Source of the DNA: Flexicrinis sp001567485
Lineage (GTDB): Bacteria > Chloroflexota > Anaerolineae > Aggregatilineales > Phototrophicaceae
Reading direction: 5' to 3'
Length of the DNA stretch: 27,081 nucleotides
NCBI GenBank assembly: GCA_030263635.1
Contig: SZPI01000035.1
Coordinates: forward strand, 1-27,081
Shown: in pieces, positions 16,101 through 24,414 of the stretch
Layout of the letters: every line of letters starts with the position of its first letter
Position numbering within the stretch: the stretch's first letter is position 1
Notes under the pieces: model-generated
What the model saw: only the letters and a program-made list of their open reading frames with translations
The model's database searches: none
What the model was told of the DNA's origin: nothing
Position numbers and translations under genes: made by a program

Positions 16101-19100
16101 TCCTCGACCTCGGATCGCCACACGATGTCCGCCGAGTACGGGTTGAGTTCCTGCACCGAATTCCAGCGCCGCTCGACCACCTGAACGTCGAAGGTGGTGT
16201 TCGGCACAGGCTGGCTGTCCCAGTCGACCGTGATAAGATCAAACGACAGCGGCTGTCCGGCCGTGCCGACGAACGAGCCGGGCTGAACGCCGATGTAATA
16301 CTGCCCTTGATGCGCGACGAGGGTCGCGCGGCCAGACACCGACTGCCCGCTTTCGTCGCTGGCGATGGCCTCCACCTCGAACGCAACACTGCGGCCGGTC
16401 GTCCCGATGGATGCCGGGAACTCGATGGTGAACATGCCGTTCTCGTCGGCGACCGCCATATCACTGCCGGAGTACGCCGTCATTTCCGCGGACGGGCCGC
16501 CATCCGGGTTGAAGTCGATGAACTGGAAGCGGCCGGGGCCGTCGTACGGGAAGGAGTACGACTGCGCGTTGATGTAGTACTCGATGTGGGCATTCGACAC
16601 CGGCCCGCCGAAGAAGTAGCGCGTATCGACCACGGCGCGCGCGGTCTCGCCTTGCAGCACATCCGATTGTTCCGGGGTCACGCTGACTTGAAACTCGGGC
16701 AGGCGGTACTCGGCGACATCGAAGTATACATATCCGGTGTTGTAACGCACAGTGTCGGGAACGGTCAGCGCCACCGTGATGGAGTACGGCCCAAGCCCGC
16801 CGTCTTCATCAATGGTGAACGTGCCGGATGCGGTACCATACGCGCTCAGCGGAATCGTCACGTTGTTGATAGGCTCGTACACCTCGTTACGCAAGGTGAT
16901 GATCGCGTCGAGGCCGGCCGGCACGGTGTAGTCGTTATCGGACTTCTCGCGCACAAAGACCTTGTAATGCACCGGTTGACCGGGGCGATACACCGGGCGA
17001 TCGGTGATGGCGTAGATTTGATACTGCGACGGATACGTGTCGACGCTGATGTCGAACTGATACGGGTACAGGCCGTCTGACCATTCGCCGGAGGTCACGC
17101 CGAAATGCCCGTCACTGTCGACCACAGCCGTATAGCGGGCGTAGAGGTCGTCGATCCGGTCGTGTGCAATGGTGGCGACGCCATCGGCATTGGTTACGCC
17201 CGATGCCGAACCGGCAGCACCGAACAGATCAACTGTGACGCCTGCGAGCGGCAGACCGGTGTGCATATCGGTTGCCCAGACCAGTGTGCTGCGCAGTCCG
17301 CGCTTGACCGTCAGTGCTGTGTCCGCCACGATCATGATGTGCCGCACATCGGTACGGTTCGGCCCCAGCGGGATGTCGGCATCGCCTAGCTCTTGCACAT
17401 CCGCCGTCAGCAGATACACGCCTTCCGGCAGCGGCCCGCCGTCGAGCGCCAGCGGCACGGTGATCGCGCCGGCCTGCGCTTCACTCGTGATCTCGAAGAA
17501 GTACTCCCCGTTCAGCCCTTCAGCGATCCATGCGCGGCGCTCGTCGCGCAGAGTGATCTCCCACCACAGGATCCCGTCGGCGCATCGCGGCCCGCCCACA
17601 ATTATGAACGCGTAGCCCTCGTACAGCAGGTCGATGATCTCGCCGTCCACCGGTGTTGCGCGGGCGCGCGTCGGCTCTGGCGTCGTGATGATCCGGCCCC
17701 GGTCGCCAACAGCCGCGCGCGACGGCATCGCGCCTTCGCACGGCGGGATGCTCACGCCGTTGACCTCGCCGCCGGCCGCGCCGACGTCGACCAGATCAAG
17801 CCGCCGGACGTTGCGCACCTCCGACCCCGGCAGCACCCATGCCCGAACCAGCGGATTATTCTGTTCGGCGATGTTATCGACTGTCCGGTAGTACTGCTCT
17901 CCGTTGAGCTGCGCGAAGAACGACGCCTTGTCGACCGTGTGCAGGTACAGGTTGACCTGCTCGACGTTGCGCTGCGTCACGAACAGCTCGGTTGCTTCGC
18001 GCTGGCTGTCGTACACGCCGATCCCCGCCCACGGGATGTTGAACGAAAGCTCCGGGTCTTCCTCGCCGGTGACAAAGCCGAACGTCAATTCGCTCTCGAT
18101 GGCGTTGCCGTAGACGTCCTCCATCCCCGGCGCGATGGTGATGGTGTACTGCGCCGCGGCGACCATCGGGAATAGGATGTCGTAGCGGTTGTCGTATTCG
18201 CTGAAGAATCCGTCCAGCTCACCTTCCGGCGCCGGGTCGATCGTGACCCGATCCAGAATGGTTTCCGGGTTCATCTTCGACGCGAAGTAGAGTGAAACGC
18301 CCCCATACGGCTGAACACTCTCAGCGCCATCATGCGGATAGGTCGATACAATCGCCGGGAAAGGCACGGTGACAAATCGCGAGTCAAACGCCGGAAGCGC
18401 CGAACGACGACCGGCGTTGAACGCGGAGTCTGCGGACCAACCGATGTGGTATTCGGTGTCCAGCGCCAGACGTTCGCCCGGGGTGAACATGAAGCCCGTC
18501 AAGTCGTCGTTCCACTCGAACGTGCCGGCGACTTGCACCGGGGTCTCGGCGATCGTCAGCGCAAACGCACCCTCGACGCTGTCCACGTCCATCGGCTCGC
18601 TGAACGTCACCTGAACCGCCTGTGTCAGAGGCACGCCTTCCTCGTTATCGGCGGGCAAGCTGTTCGAGACCAGCGGCGGCCGGGTGTTGAAGTTCCAGCT
18701 GTACGCGGCTTCGAGTTCGGCCCCGTCAACGGCCGTCAAGCCCGCGACCGTGCCGACATACGTCATGCCGCCAGACAGTGACGTTGTGGGGGTGAACTGA
18801 TACACCGACGTCCCCAGCCATTCGCCGACACCCGCGACCTCCGGCTGAAGCGTCAGCGGTTGGGGCAAACCCGCTTGTTCGTCGAGCGTGGTCAGCGGAA
18901 CCACCGGACGGTCGAACACGACGACAATCGCCGAAGCGGTATCGATCTCGCCCGCGCCAGCCTGCGGCGTCGTCGAGATCACGCGCAGGTAGCCGCGAGC
19001 CTGCACCGGCAGCACGAAGCGCGCCGCCAGCCCGAAATCCCCCACGGCGCGAACGCCCGGCTCGACGGCGAGGTCAAGCGTTTCGCCCGGCGCGATCAAC

Positions 19101-19372
19101 CCGGCGACATCCACCGCGAGATCGGCCCCGTCACACTCGGCCTCGACCGGCTCGCCCCCCAGCGTCACGCGGCCGTCGACCGTCGCGCAGTCCAGTGGGG
19201 CATCGAAACGGAGGATAACCGGCTGTCCCGGCAGCAGTTCTTCACCCACCTGCGGTGACGTCTCCACGATCCGCAGGACGCGCTGCGGCACATTGTCCTG
19301 CGCCAGCGCCCCAAGCGGCACGCACAGCGCCACCACCGCTGCGATCCAAACCCACTTCGTCAGGTGTCGCAT
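13139..19372 (-). CDS. Secreted alpha-2-macroglobulin family protein without a thioester glutamine
   Basis: 2077 residues. A signal peptide (about 1-24, cleavage near ALA-QDN) is followed by four Big_5-like domains (about 35-435; for example VVVFDRPV and VQVTFSEPMDVDS). An SH3b-like insert (about 553-632) precedes the macroglobulin domains, with the hallmark ITDRPVYRPGQPVHYKVFVR, a Gly8 run (1347-1354) and FIDTAFWEGQIET. LPDNLTTWRMNVFGV then leads into the thioester-type helical domain (GGWGWYPTLESSPLVTSWV). Where the family has CxEQ, this protein has C1592-T-E-S1595, so an internal thioester cannot form. Bacterial macroglobulins trap invading proteases in the envelope; without the thioester only non-covalent trapping is expected. 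No PbpC gene is nearby; the partner here is the lipoprotein at 12346-13137. Confidence 0.92.
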   Translation of the reverse strand: MRHLTKWVWIAAVVALCVPLGALAQDNVPQRVLRIVETSPQVGEELLPGQPVILRFDAPLDCATVDGRVTLGGEPVEAECDGADLAVDVAGLIAPGETLDLAVEPGVRAVGDFGLAARFVLPVQARGYLRVISTTPQAGAGEIDTASAIVVVFDRPVVPLTTLDEQAGLPQPLTLQPEVAGVGEWLGTSVYQFTPTTSLSGGMTYVGTVAGLTAVDGAELEAAYSWNFNTRPPLVSNSLPADNEEGVPLTQAVQVTFSEPMDVDSVEGAFALTIAETPVQVAGTFEWNDDLTGFMFTPGERLALDTEYHIGWSADSAFNAGRRSALPAFDSRFVTVPFPAIVSTYPHDGAESVQPYGGVSLYFASKMNPETILDRVTIDPAPEGELDGFFSEYDNRYDILFPMVAAAQYTITIAPGMEDVYGNAIESELTFGFVTGEEDPELSFNIPWAGIGVYDSQREATELFVTQRNVEQVNLYLHTVDKASFFAQLNGEQYYRTVDNIAEQNNPLVRAWVLPGSEVRNVRRLDLVDVGAAGGEVNGVSIPPCEGAMPSRAAVGDRGRIITTPEPTRARATPVDGEIIDLLYEGYAFIIVGGPRCADGILWWEITLRDERRAWIAEGLNGEYFFEITSEAQAGAITVPLALDGGPLPEGVYLLTADVQELGDADIPLGPNRTDVRHIMIVADTALTVKRGLRSTLVWATDMHTGLPLAGVTVDLFGAAGSASGVTNADGVATIAHDRIDDLYARYTAVVDSDGHFGVTSGEWSDGLYPYQFDISVDTYPSQYQIYAITDRPVYRPGQPVHYKVFVREKSDNDYTVPAGLDAIITLRNEVYEPINNVTIPLSAYGTASGTFTIDEDGGLGPYSITVALTVPDTVRYNTGYVYFDVAEYRLPEFQVSVTPEQSDVLQGETARAVVDTRYFFGGPVSNAHIEYYINAQSYSFPYDGPGRFQFIDFNPDGGPSAEMTAYSGSDMAVADENGMFTIEFPASIGTTGRSVAFEVEAIASDESGQSVSGRATLVAHQGQYYIGVQPGSFVGTAGQPLSFDLITVDWDSQPVPNTTFDVQVVERRWNSVQELNPYSADIVWRSEVEEIEVATGTVTTDGDGKASFEFVPPNGGVFKLIATGKDAGGNVVTSSGMVWVSGGEYVAWRQTNQTSTEIITDRQQYEVGDTAEILITSPFNGPTEALITLERDGVLRSERMTLTTNSTVYHLPIEADFAPTMYFSVVLIKGVDENNPVTDMRFGYATLQVDNAQFKLDIDIQPDRKTAGPRDDVTFTFTVRDHTGQPVQTELSAALTDLAALSLGEERFLPILDFFYGPQPLSVLMASVLTINTDLITQYTRDVVKGGGGGGGGEFGVLELREEFIDTAFWEGQIETGPDGVAQVTVSLPDNLTTWRMNVFGVTVGVDAPMQVGQQSEDIVATKPLIVRPVAPRFFVVGDEVMLGAVLNNNTDADITADVTLFHDGVTLADGDTQQIVVPAQGRARVSWRATVEDVEAVELVFSAEGGGVSDATRPQFGQGEDRLLPVRRYVVPEFVGTGGVLREAGARIEAVVLPTRYRVAEGTLTIDLEPSLAVSAVKAVRAFESYACECTESVASRLLANVTALRMLNAAGSTDSELMAELREQGTLAIQRLIAQQKVDGGWGWYPTLESSPLVTSWVVIALAEAQDNGFTVLPAAISSGGRFLSDSLRSINRSTQSYRLNRHALLLYALSRSGVVLPETRVSELFDLRDRLDVYGRALLLRTMTTVDRDYSREISTLRSDLIGTAVLSANGANWEEGERDYLNWNSNTRTTAMTLWALLAVDPNEPLLPNVVRWLMTARRADLWETTQETAWSLLALTEWMIATHETQPDYSFTVSVSDAELLARTLTPADATTRETVSVPISDLSHDAANLVEIDRTDGQGALYYTAYLNAFVPVPDVQAASRGLTLSRQYRLQGSDETTTSARIGDLVKVEVTMIAPADLDFIVLEDYVPAGLEPIDPNLETAQQTDTDAEFEREGVRYGSVWWADVQYRDDRVVLSADYVPAGTYTFTYLARATVEGVYNVIPTTAREFYLPEVYGRAAGAQFTVQPAEE

Positions 19373-19412
19373 GACTGTCCCCCACGTGTGTCGACTTGAC
19401 TCTCTACGCTAA

Positions 19413-19418
19413 ATTATA
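19413..19418 (-). promoter_or_regulatory. Candidate -10 box (TATAAT) for the macroglobulin-lipoprotein unit
   Basis: A consensus TATAAT on the minus strand lies 41 bases upstream of the macroglobulin ATG. There is no clear -35 at 16-18 bases. The 138-base gap up to the SDR gene shows no other strong signal. Confidence 0.4.
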
Positions 19419-19510
19419 CGTCATGGCGGCTTATCCCGCGCCTACGGCGGGAGTTCATCCGGGGGCCGGTGGGCGGTCGTCGGGCGTCGTATAGACGGAG
19501 GAGAGGTTCG

Positions 19511-20263
19511 ATGGACTTTGCAGGGAAACGCGCGCTAGTGACCGGCGCCAGCCGGGGGATCGGCGCGGGGGTCGCGCGGATGCTGGCGGCACAAGGCGCG
19601 GTGGTCGCCGTGCATTACAACCACAGCGCGAGCGCCGCCGCAGAGGTGCTTTCGCGGCTGACCGGCTCAGGTCACGCGCTCGTACAGGCGGATCTCTCGC
19701 AGCGCGACGCGGCGCGGGCGATGGTCGACGCGGCGGCCAGCGCGTTGGGCGGGCTGGACATCCTCATCAACAACGCTGGCATCTACACCGAACACCCCAT
19801 CTTGAGCGCCAGCGACGATGATTGGCGGGCGCAGTGGGACGCCATCCTTCAGACCAACTTGATCGCCGCCGCGGACGCGATCTACTGGGCAGTGCGGGTG
19901 ATGGCGGACGGCGGGGCCATCGTGAACGTCAGTTCGCGCGGCGCGTTTCGCGGCGAGCCGCTCAGCCCGGCCTACGGTGCAAGCAAGGCTGGCATGAACA
20001 GCATGGGCCAGTCGCTGGCGATCGCGCTCGCGCCGCGCCAAATCCACGTCATCAGCGTCGCGCCGGGCTGGGTCGATACCGACATGGCGACCGAACATCT
20101 CGACGGCCCCGCGGGTGATTCGATTCGCGCACAGTCGCCCTATGGCCGCGTCGCCACCGTCGAGGAGGTCGCAAACGCCGTGGTCTTCGCAGCCTCGGAC
20201 AAGGCCAAATTCATGACCGGCGCGATCCTCGATGTCAACGGCGCGTCATATCTGCGAACCTAA
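19511..20263 (+). CDS. Short-chain dehydrogenase/reductase (FabG-like)
   Basis: 250 residues, a classical SDR. The cofactor motif TGASRGIG (11-18), NNAG (87-90), N116, a serine at S141/S142 and the YxxxK pair Y155/K159 complete the catalytic tetrad. The C-terminus (MTGAILDVNGA) matches 3-oxoacyl-ACP reductase-like enzymes. The substrate cannot be read from sequence; NADPH is likely because of the ASR motif with a basic residue. ATG 19511 has GGAGGAGAGG just upstream; the longer frame from 19469 adds Arg-rich residues with no fold. It lies 83 bases before the OsmC-family gene, and a candidate promoter between them suggests separate transcription. Confidence 0.9.
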   Translation: MDFAGKRALVTGASRGIGAGVARMLAAQGAVVAVHYNHSASAAAEVLSRLTGSGHALVQADLSQRDAARAMVDAAASALGGLDILINNAGIYTEHPILSASDDDWRAQWDAILQTNLIAAADAIYWAVRVMADGGAIVNVSSRGAFRGEPLSPAYGASKAGMNSMGQSLAIALAPRQIHVISVAPGWVDTDMATEHLDGPAGDSIRAQSPYGRVATVEEVANAVVFAASDKAKFMTGAILDVNGASYLRT

Positions 20264-20297
20264 CCCGCTTCTAACCCTTCCCGTTCAACCGATGATG

Positions 20298-20303
20298 TAT
20301 ACT
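20298..20303 (+). promoter_or_regulatory. Candidate -10 box (TATACT) for the OsmC-family gene
   Basis: TATACT lies 43 bases before ATG 20347. The -35 region is poor. This position-based call would let the OsmC gene be transcribed apart from the SDR gene. Confidence 0.35.
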
Positions 20304-20346
20304 CAAGCGGCGGTATTGACTTCGACCTACAAGGAGAATTCACAGT

Positions 20347-20766
20347 ATGCCAACCCGTAACGCGACAGCCGTCTGGCAGGGCACCTTCAAGGAAGGCACC
20401 GGCAAACTGAGCTACGGCTCGTTCGAACAAAATTACTCGGCCCCGTCCCGCTTTGAAGACGGCGCCGGCACGAACCCCGAAGAACTGCTGGGCGCAGCCC
20501 ACGCAGGATGCTACGCGATGGCGTTGAACCTTACGCTGGAGCGCAACGGCACGCCCGCGAAGCGCGTCAGCACCACCGCGAAAGTTCACCTGACCAAAGG
20601 CGAGGCCGGCTTCGCCATCAGCAAAATCGACCTCGACGTAGAGGCGGAAGTCCCCGGGATCGATAACAGCAAGTTCCAAGAGATGGCCGAGGCGACCAAG
20701 ACGGGATGTATCGTCTCGCGCGCGCTGTCGGCTGTGCCGATGACCGTGAACGCCAAGCTCGTCTAG
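20347..20766 (+). CDS. OsmC-family peroxiredoxin
   Basis: 139 residues. OsmC proteins reduce organic hydroperoxides with two cysteines. The reactive C55 lies in EELLGAAHAGCYAMAL together with E47, and the second conserved cysteine C121 is in KTGCIVSRAL. The N-terminal YSAPSRFEDG region supplies the conserved arginine. The length and motifs match the OsmC rather than the Ohr branch (SRFEDGxGTNPEELLGAAHAGC). AAGGAG lies 10 bases upstream of ATG 20347. It is followed after 21 bases by the TyrA-like gene, so some co-transcription with the next operon is likely. Confidence 0.93.
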   Translation: MPTRNATAVWQGTFKEGTGKLSYGSFEQNYSAPSRFEDGAGTNPEELLGAAHAGCYAMALNLTLERNGTPAKRVSTTAKVHLTKGEAGFAISKIDLDVEAEVPGIDNSKFQEMAEATKTGCIVSRALSAVPMTVNAKLV

Positions 20767-20787
20767 CCCACCTCTAGGAAAATCGCC

Positions 20788-21816
20788 ATGGCAGAAGTTC
20801 AGGTCGCCATCCTCGGTCTCGGTCGCGTCGGCACATCGGTCGGGTTGGCGCTCAAGCGTTACAACGCGCGCGCGCAATCCAAACACACGTTCATCGTGAC
20901 CGGATTCAGCACCCGCCCCGACGACACGAAGGCGGCCCAGAAGCGCAGTGCGGTCGATTCCATCGCCAACCATCCGGCAGACGCGGCGCGCGGCAAGGAT
21001 ATCGTCGTGCTCGCCCTGCCCTATGCTGAGGTCAAGGCCGCTTATGAGTACTTCGCACCCGACCTGCGCCCCGGGGCTGTCGTCTTGGACTTCTCGCCTC
21101 TCAAGCAAGAACCGATCAAGTGGGCAGACAAACAGCTCAAGAATGACGCCCACATGATCGGCATGACCCCGCTGTTCAACCCGGCCGTATTGTTCGATCC
21201 GGTCGACACCGCCGACCGCGCCAGCGAAACGCTGTTCGACGAAGGGCTGATCCTGATCACACCGAGCGTGACCAGCATCCCTGAAGCAATCGAGCTTGCG
21301 GCCGACTTCAGCCACATCCTCGGCTCGCGCACGAAGTTCACCGATCCGGCCGAGCATGACGTCCTCATGGCGGCTACGGAAGTGCTGCCGGACGTGCTTG
21401 GTCTGGGCTACTACCTTGCGCTCAGCCGCGCGACCGGCTGGGGCGACGTGCAGCGCAACACCAACCCGACCTTCGGCGCGCTAACGCATTCGCTGTTCGA
21501 CACGCACCCGGACGACCTCGCGGCGATCCTCCGCGATTCTGGCCCGGATGTCGTGCGCGTCCTCGACACGGTCATGGCGACCTTGCGCGACCTGCGGGCC
21601 GCCCTCGCCGCGCGCGATCACACGACGCTTGAGCCAGTGATCGCCTCCGCCGCCGAGACCTACGAGCAGTGGTATAACCGGCGTTATCACTGGAAGTTCG
21701 ACGACGACGCCATCAAATCCGCCGAGCCACCCGGAATCATGAGCGCGCTGCTCGGTGGATGGGTCGGAAATAAGCTGCGCAACCGTGGCAGCAGTCAGGA
21801 TGATGACCCATCATGA
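20788..21816 (+). CDS. TyrA-like NAD(P)-binding dehydrogenase
   Basis: 342 residues. The N-terminal Rossmann fold has VAILGLGRVGTSVGLALKR, and DIVVLALPYAEV plus VVLDFSPLKQEPIKW follow the prephenate dehydrogenase (TyrA) pattern. Where TyrA enzymes have a catalytic histidine in a GxHPM motif, this protein has GMTPLF (T127-P128). It may therefore have a different substrate, and prephenate dehydrogenase activity should not be assumed. The C-terminal half is helical and lacks an ACT domain. The TGA stop overlaps the ATG of the DUF6391 gene (ATGA). F420-dependent or oxidoreductase-like relatives are an alternative. Confidence 0.65.
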   Translation: MAEVQVAILGLGRVGTSVGLALKRYNARAQSKHTFIVTGFSTRPDDTKAAQKRSAVDSIANHPADAARGKDIVVLALPYAEVKAAYEYFAPDLRPGAVVLDFSPLKQEPIKWADKQLKNDAHMIGMTPLFNPAVLFDPVDTADRASETLFDEGLILITPSVTSIPEAIELAADFSHILGSRTKFTDPAEHDVLMAATEVLPDVLGLGYYLALSRATGWGDVQRNTNPTFGALTHSLFDTHPDDLAAILRDSGPDVVRVLDTVMATLRDLRAALAARDHTTLEPVIASAAETYEQWYNRRYHWKFDDDAIKSAEPPGIMSALLGGWVGNKLRNRGSSQDDDPS

Positions 21817-22358
21817 TCGAAAACCTCGCCAAGCGCGCACATCCGGTCTTGTGGTTCAGCCCGATCCGCAAGCTGCGCCGGAACCATGCGCTCGAACACG
21901 CCACCGTATATATGCTTCAGCGCAAGATGTCGACGCTGCGGGTCTCCGGCGTGAGCCAGCCGTTCGGCTTCATCCTGCTGCATAACGCCAGCTCCGACGC
22001 CGTGGAGTCCGCCGTGCATGAGGCACTCAAGCGTATGAAGGCCGGTGAGCACAATCTCGCCGTTCACCCGAGCTGCGGCACGAACTTGATCGTGCAAGGC
22101 ACGCTGGCCGCGCTGGTCGGCGTGTTCATGTTGTGGGGACGGCGCAAGCTCACAGGCCAGCACTTTTGGCGCACGGTGACGTTCATGGCGTTCGCCATCA
22201 TGGCCGGTCAGCCGCTTGGCATGAGCGTGCAGAAGCACATCGTCACGGAAGGCGACCCCGGCGATCTGGCCGTGAAGTTCGTGCATTCCGACGAAATCCG
22301 CTTTCCGGCGTTTGGCCGCAAGGTCAACGTCACGCTTGTGATGACGGAGGGGGGATGA
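21813..22358 (+). CDS. DUF6391 family protein
   Basis: 181 residues. It carries two motifs I associate with DUF6391: RRNHALEHATVYML (H25, E28, H29) and HPSCGTN (H85, C88, N91). The histidines, glutamate and cysteine look like a metal or catalytic site, which is inference. Two hydrophobic stretches (about 92-112 and 122-142) suggest membrane association. The family occurs in cyanobacteria and Chloroflexota; its function is not known to me. The start overlaps the TyrA-like stop by 4 bases, and its own stop overlaps the next start by 4 bases, so the three genes form one translational unit. Confidence 0.75.
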   Translation: MIENLAKRAHPVLWFSPIRKLRRNHALEHATVYMLQRKMSTLRVSGVSQPFGFILLHNASSDAVESAVHEALKRMKAGEHNLAVHPSCGTNLIVQGTLAALVGVFMLWGRRKLTGQHFWRTVTFMAFAIMAGQPLGMSVQKHIVTEGDPGDLAVKFVHSDEIRFPAFGRKVNVTLVMTEGG

Positions 22359-22561
22359 CCCGCGACCGCATCGTCGCCCGTATGATGGCGCGCGCTGTCA
22401 TGTTCGTCTTGTTCATCGGCGCAGGGATCAGCCTCATGCTGGCGCTGATCGGAGCCAAGCAGTATTCGCTGCCGGTGTGCATCGGATCCGGAGTCGTCTC
22501 GCTGATCGTGCTGCTGGCCGGCAGTTTTGTGGTCGCCCGCGTCAAGGCATCGGAGGTTTAG
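22355..22561 (+). CDS. Small two-helix membrane protein, function unknown
   Basis: 68 residues starting MTRDRIVARMMARAVMFVLF. Two hydrophobic segments (about 13-32 and 40-60) are separated by a short AKQYSLPVC turn, and the tail is basic (VARVKASEV). ATG 22355 overlaps the DUF6391 stop (ATGA), with GGAGGGGGG just upstream. The TAG stop overlaps the TAA of the convergent metalloprotease gene inside TTAG. The tight coupling suggests a subunit or helper of the DUF6391 membrane protein. Confidence 0.65.
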   Translation: MTRDRIVARMMARAVMFVLFIGAGISLMLALIGAKQYSLPVCIGSGVVSLIVLLAGSFVVARVKASEV

Positions 22562-24414
22562 TTCACCGTCAGGCTCGCGATATCGACTCCCCATTTGCCG
22601 CCGCACGTCCCCGCCTTGAATCTGAGCTTGACGGCCGTAACCGCCGCGTCGATGGTCAGGTTCCCCGCTGTCAACGTCCACTGCCGATCCGGCGTGGTAG
22701 GCAGCGCAAGCCTCAGCGTATCCTTGCCATCACCGAGCGCGCCCGCCGTGGGATCGTCGTAGACAAGCTTGAGAACCGCCCACGAGCATCCCGGCGTCGC
22801 ATCCAGCGGCCGAACCATCACACCGACCGATACATCGGCGCCAGCCGCGAAATCAGCCGGTTGAAACGGTACGTTCTGCCGGATCGTCGTGCCGGGCTTG
22901 AGCTTAACCCAACACGTCCCATCGGCGCTTTTGGCGCTGTCGCATTTCAACGCGCCGACGACGCCTGACCACGTCCAGCCATCAGGGAGCGCGTTCGCGT
23001 CGATGTCGATCTCGAACGACGGGTTCAGCGGATAGGACGCCGGCGGGCCGCCGGGCGTCGGGATCGGCGTGAGGGTCGGGACGGGAGTCGGGATCGTGCT
23101 GCCGGCATCGTCCGACACGCGGTAGTTGGCAATCGGGTACTGCGTGTTCGCCAGCGACTGCACGTTGTCCTCACCGTTGACGCCCGGACGGCCCAGCGGT
23201 TTGCCGTTGTACGTCGCGTCCGGATCCGACCAGTACGCGATGGCCGGGCATGTCCCGGCGATGTAGCTCGACGGACATTCGCCGCCGGTGCTGTACGCCA
23301 TCACCGTGACGAAATCGCCGTAATCGCCCGCGCCTTCGCTCTCATCTTGATAGCCGAACGCGTAGGAGTCAATCGCAACATAGCCGTTGGCGCGGTCGTG
23401 CGCCTTGCCCATGTTATGGCCGAGTTCGTGCGCGAACGTGATGTCGCTGATGCACAACGCCTCGGTAATGCTGAACGCCGATCCCGGCGCGGGCATGCCC
23501 AACGCGAGGTTGGCGATCCCGCAGTAATTGCGGTCGGCCACCGGCGTCCCGGCGATCAGCGCGACGAGGTCGGCCTTGTACTGGTCGCGCCACTGATGGA
23601 CAACGTCCATATACCCGTCGGATGAACCTGCCAAGCGGCTGAGGTCGTTGTAGCCCTGCTCAACATAATCGACCTGCGCGACGTGCACGAGCCGAATACG
23701 GAACCCGACCCCGCTGTTCTGATAGGTCAGGTTGGTCAGCGCAGCGGTCGCCTCGATGGCCGCTCGGATCGCGGCCTCGCTGCCGAGGAACGCCTGAGCC
23801 GCTGGCGTGTACACCACCATCACGTCGATAACCGTGCCGTCGTCCGCGCGGATCGCTGTGCGCGCCCGTTCACCGTGCGCGATGTCCTCTGGCGTCGGCA
23901 GATACGGCACGGCGTCGTCGATGGGCCGGCCCTGCGCGTCGTGACGGCCGGCTGCCATGTCGATCTCGCTGATGCGCACGATATCCGCCCCGACCGGCTG
24001 GACGTGATACACCCGCCCCCCGATCACCACGCGCGCATCCAGCGCCGCGCCGTCACTGGCGACGACCACCGCCGACAAGTCCGCGCCGACGACCTGCCCC
24101 GTCCACAACGTCACGCGGGACGCCTGCCGGTTCACCGGCGGTTGTACGCCACCGTGCGCGGTGATCGACACATCGTCGAACAGGTTGAACGCCAGCGTCG
24201 GCGCGCGCAGCGCATCCATGCCCACATTCAACGCCGCCAGCCGCCAGCGCAGTGTGCCGACTTGCAGCGGCGGCAGCGTAACCGCGGCACTTCGCGCCGG
24301 ATCGACGTCACCGAACAGCGGCGCGCCCGGCACGGGAAGCGGCTGCGACGCCGCAAACCCGCCCAGAATCGCCACGATGCCCAAGACGATAACAGTCAGC
24401 AGTCGCCGGCGCAT
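22558..24414 (-). CDS. Secreted M12B (reprolysin-like) zinc metalloprotease with C-terminal binding domain
   Basis: 618 residues. A signal peptide starts MRRRLLTVIVLGIVAILGG. A pro-domain-like region (about 30-190) precedes the catalytic domain, which opens with VIDVMVVYTPAAQAFLG. The full metzincin site is HELGHNMGKAHD: H329, E330, H333, G336, H339, with D340 typical of reprolysins. A Met-turn VMAYSTG follows. After a Thr/Pro-rich linker (PTPVPTLTPIPTP) there is a jelly-roll-like domain starting NPSFEIDIDANALPDGW (about 465-618), probably for carbohydrate or surface binding. ATG 24414 overlaps the upstream gene's stop (TGATG) and begins the signal peptide; the 77 residues above it are unlikely to be coding. 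It is coupled to a related protein without the zinc site. Confidence 0.85.
   Translation of the reverse strand: MRRRLLTVIVLGIVAILGGFAASQPLPVPGAPLFGDVDPARSAAVTLPPLQVGTLRWRLAALNVGMDALRAPTLAFNLFDDVSITAHGGVQPPVNRQASRVTLWTGQVVGADLSAVVVASDGAALDARVVIGGRVYHVQPVGADIVRISEIDMAAGRHDAQGRPIDDAVPYLPTPEDIAHGERARTAIRADDGTVIDVMVVYTPAAQAFLGSEAAIRAAIEATAALTNLTYQNSGVGFRIRLVHVAQVDYVEQGYNDLSRLAGSSDGYMDVVHQWRDQYKADLVALIAGTPVADRNYCGIANLALGMPAPGSAFSITEALCISDITFAHELGHNMGKAHDRANGYVAIDSYAFGYQDESEGAGDYGDFVTVMAYSTGGECPSSYIAGTCPAIAYWSDPDATYNGKPLGRPGVNGEDNVQSLANTQYPIANYRVSDDAGSTIPTPVPTLTPIPTPGGPPASYPLNPSFEIDIDANALPDGWTWSGVVGALKCDSAKSADGTCWVKLKPGTTIRQNVPFQPADFAAGADVSVGVMVRPLDATPGCSWAVLKLVYDDPTAGALGDGKDTLRLALPTTPDRQWTLTAGNLTIDAAVTAVKLRFKAGTCGGKWGVDIASLTVN

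Noticed and set aside
13055..17080. A 1341-codon open frame on the plus strand opposite the macroglobulin gene
   Set aside because: It is Arg/His-rich with no recognisable domain and lies fully antisense to a gene with clear family motifs. Such frames are common opposite GC-rich genes with biased third positions.
20260..21357. A 365-codon minus-strand open frame opposite the OsmC and TyrA-like genes
   Set aside because: It spans two well-supported genes and their intergenic gap, and has no domain of its own.
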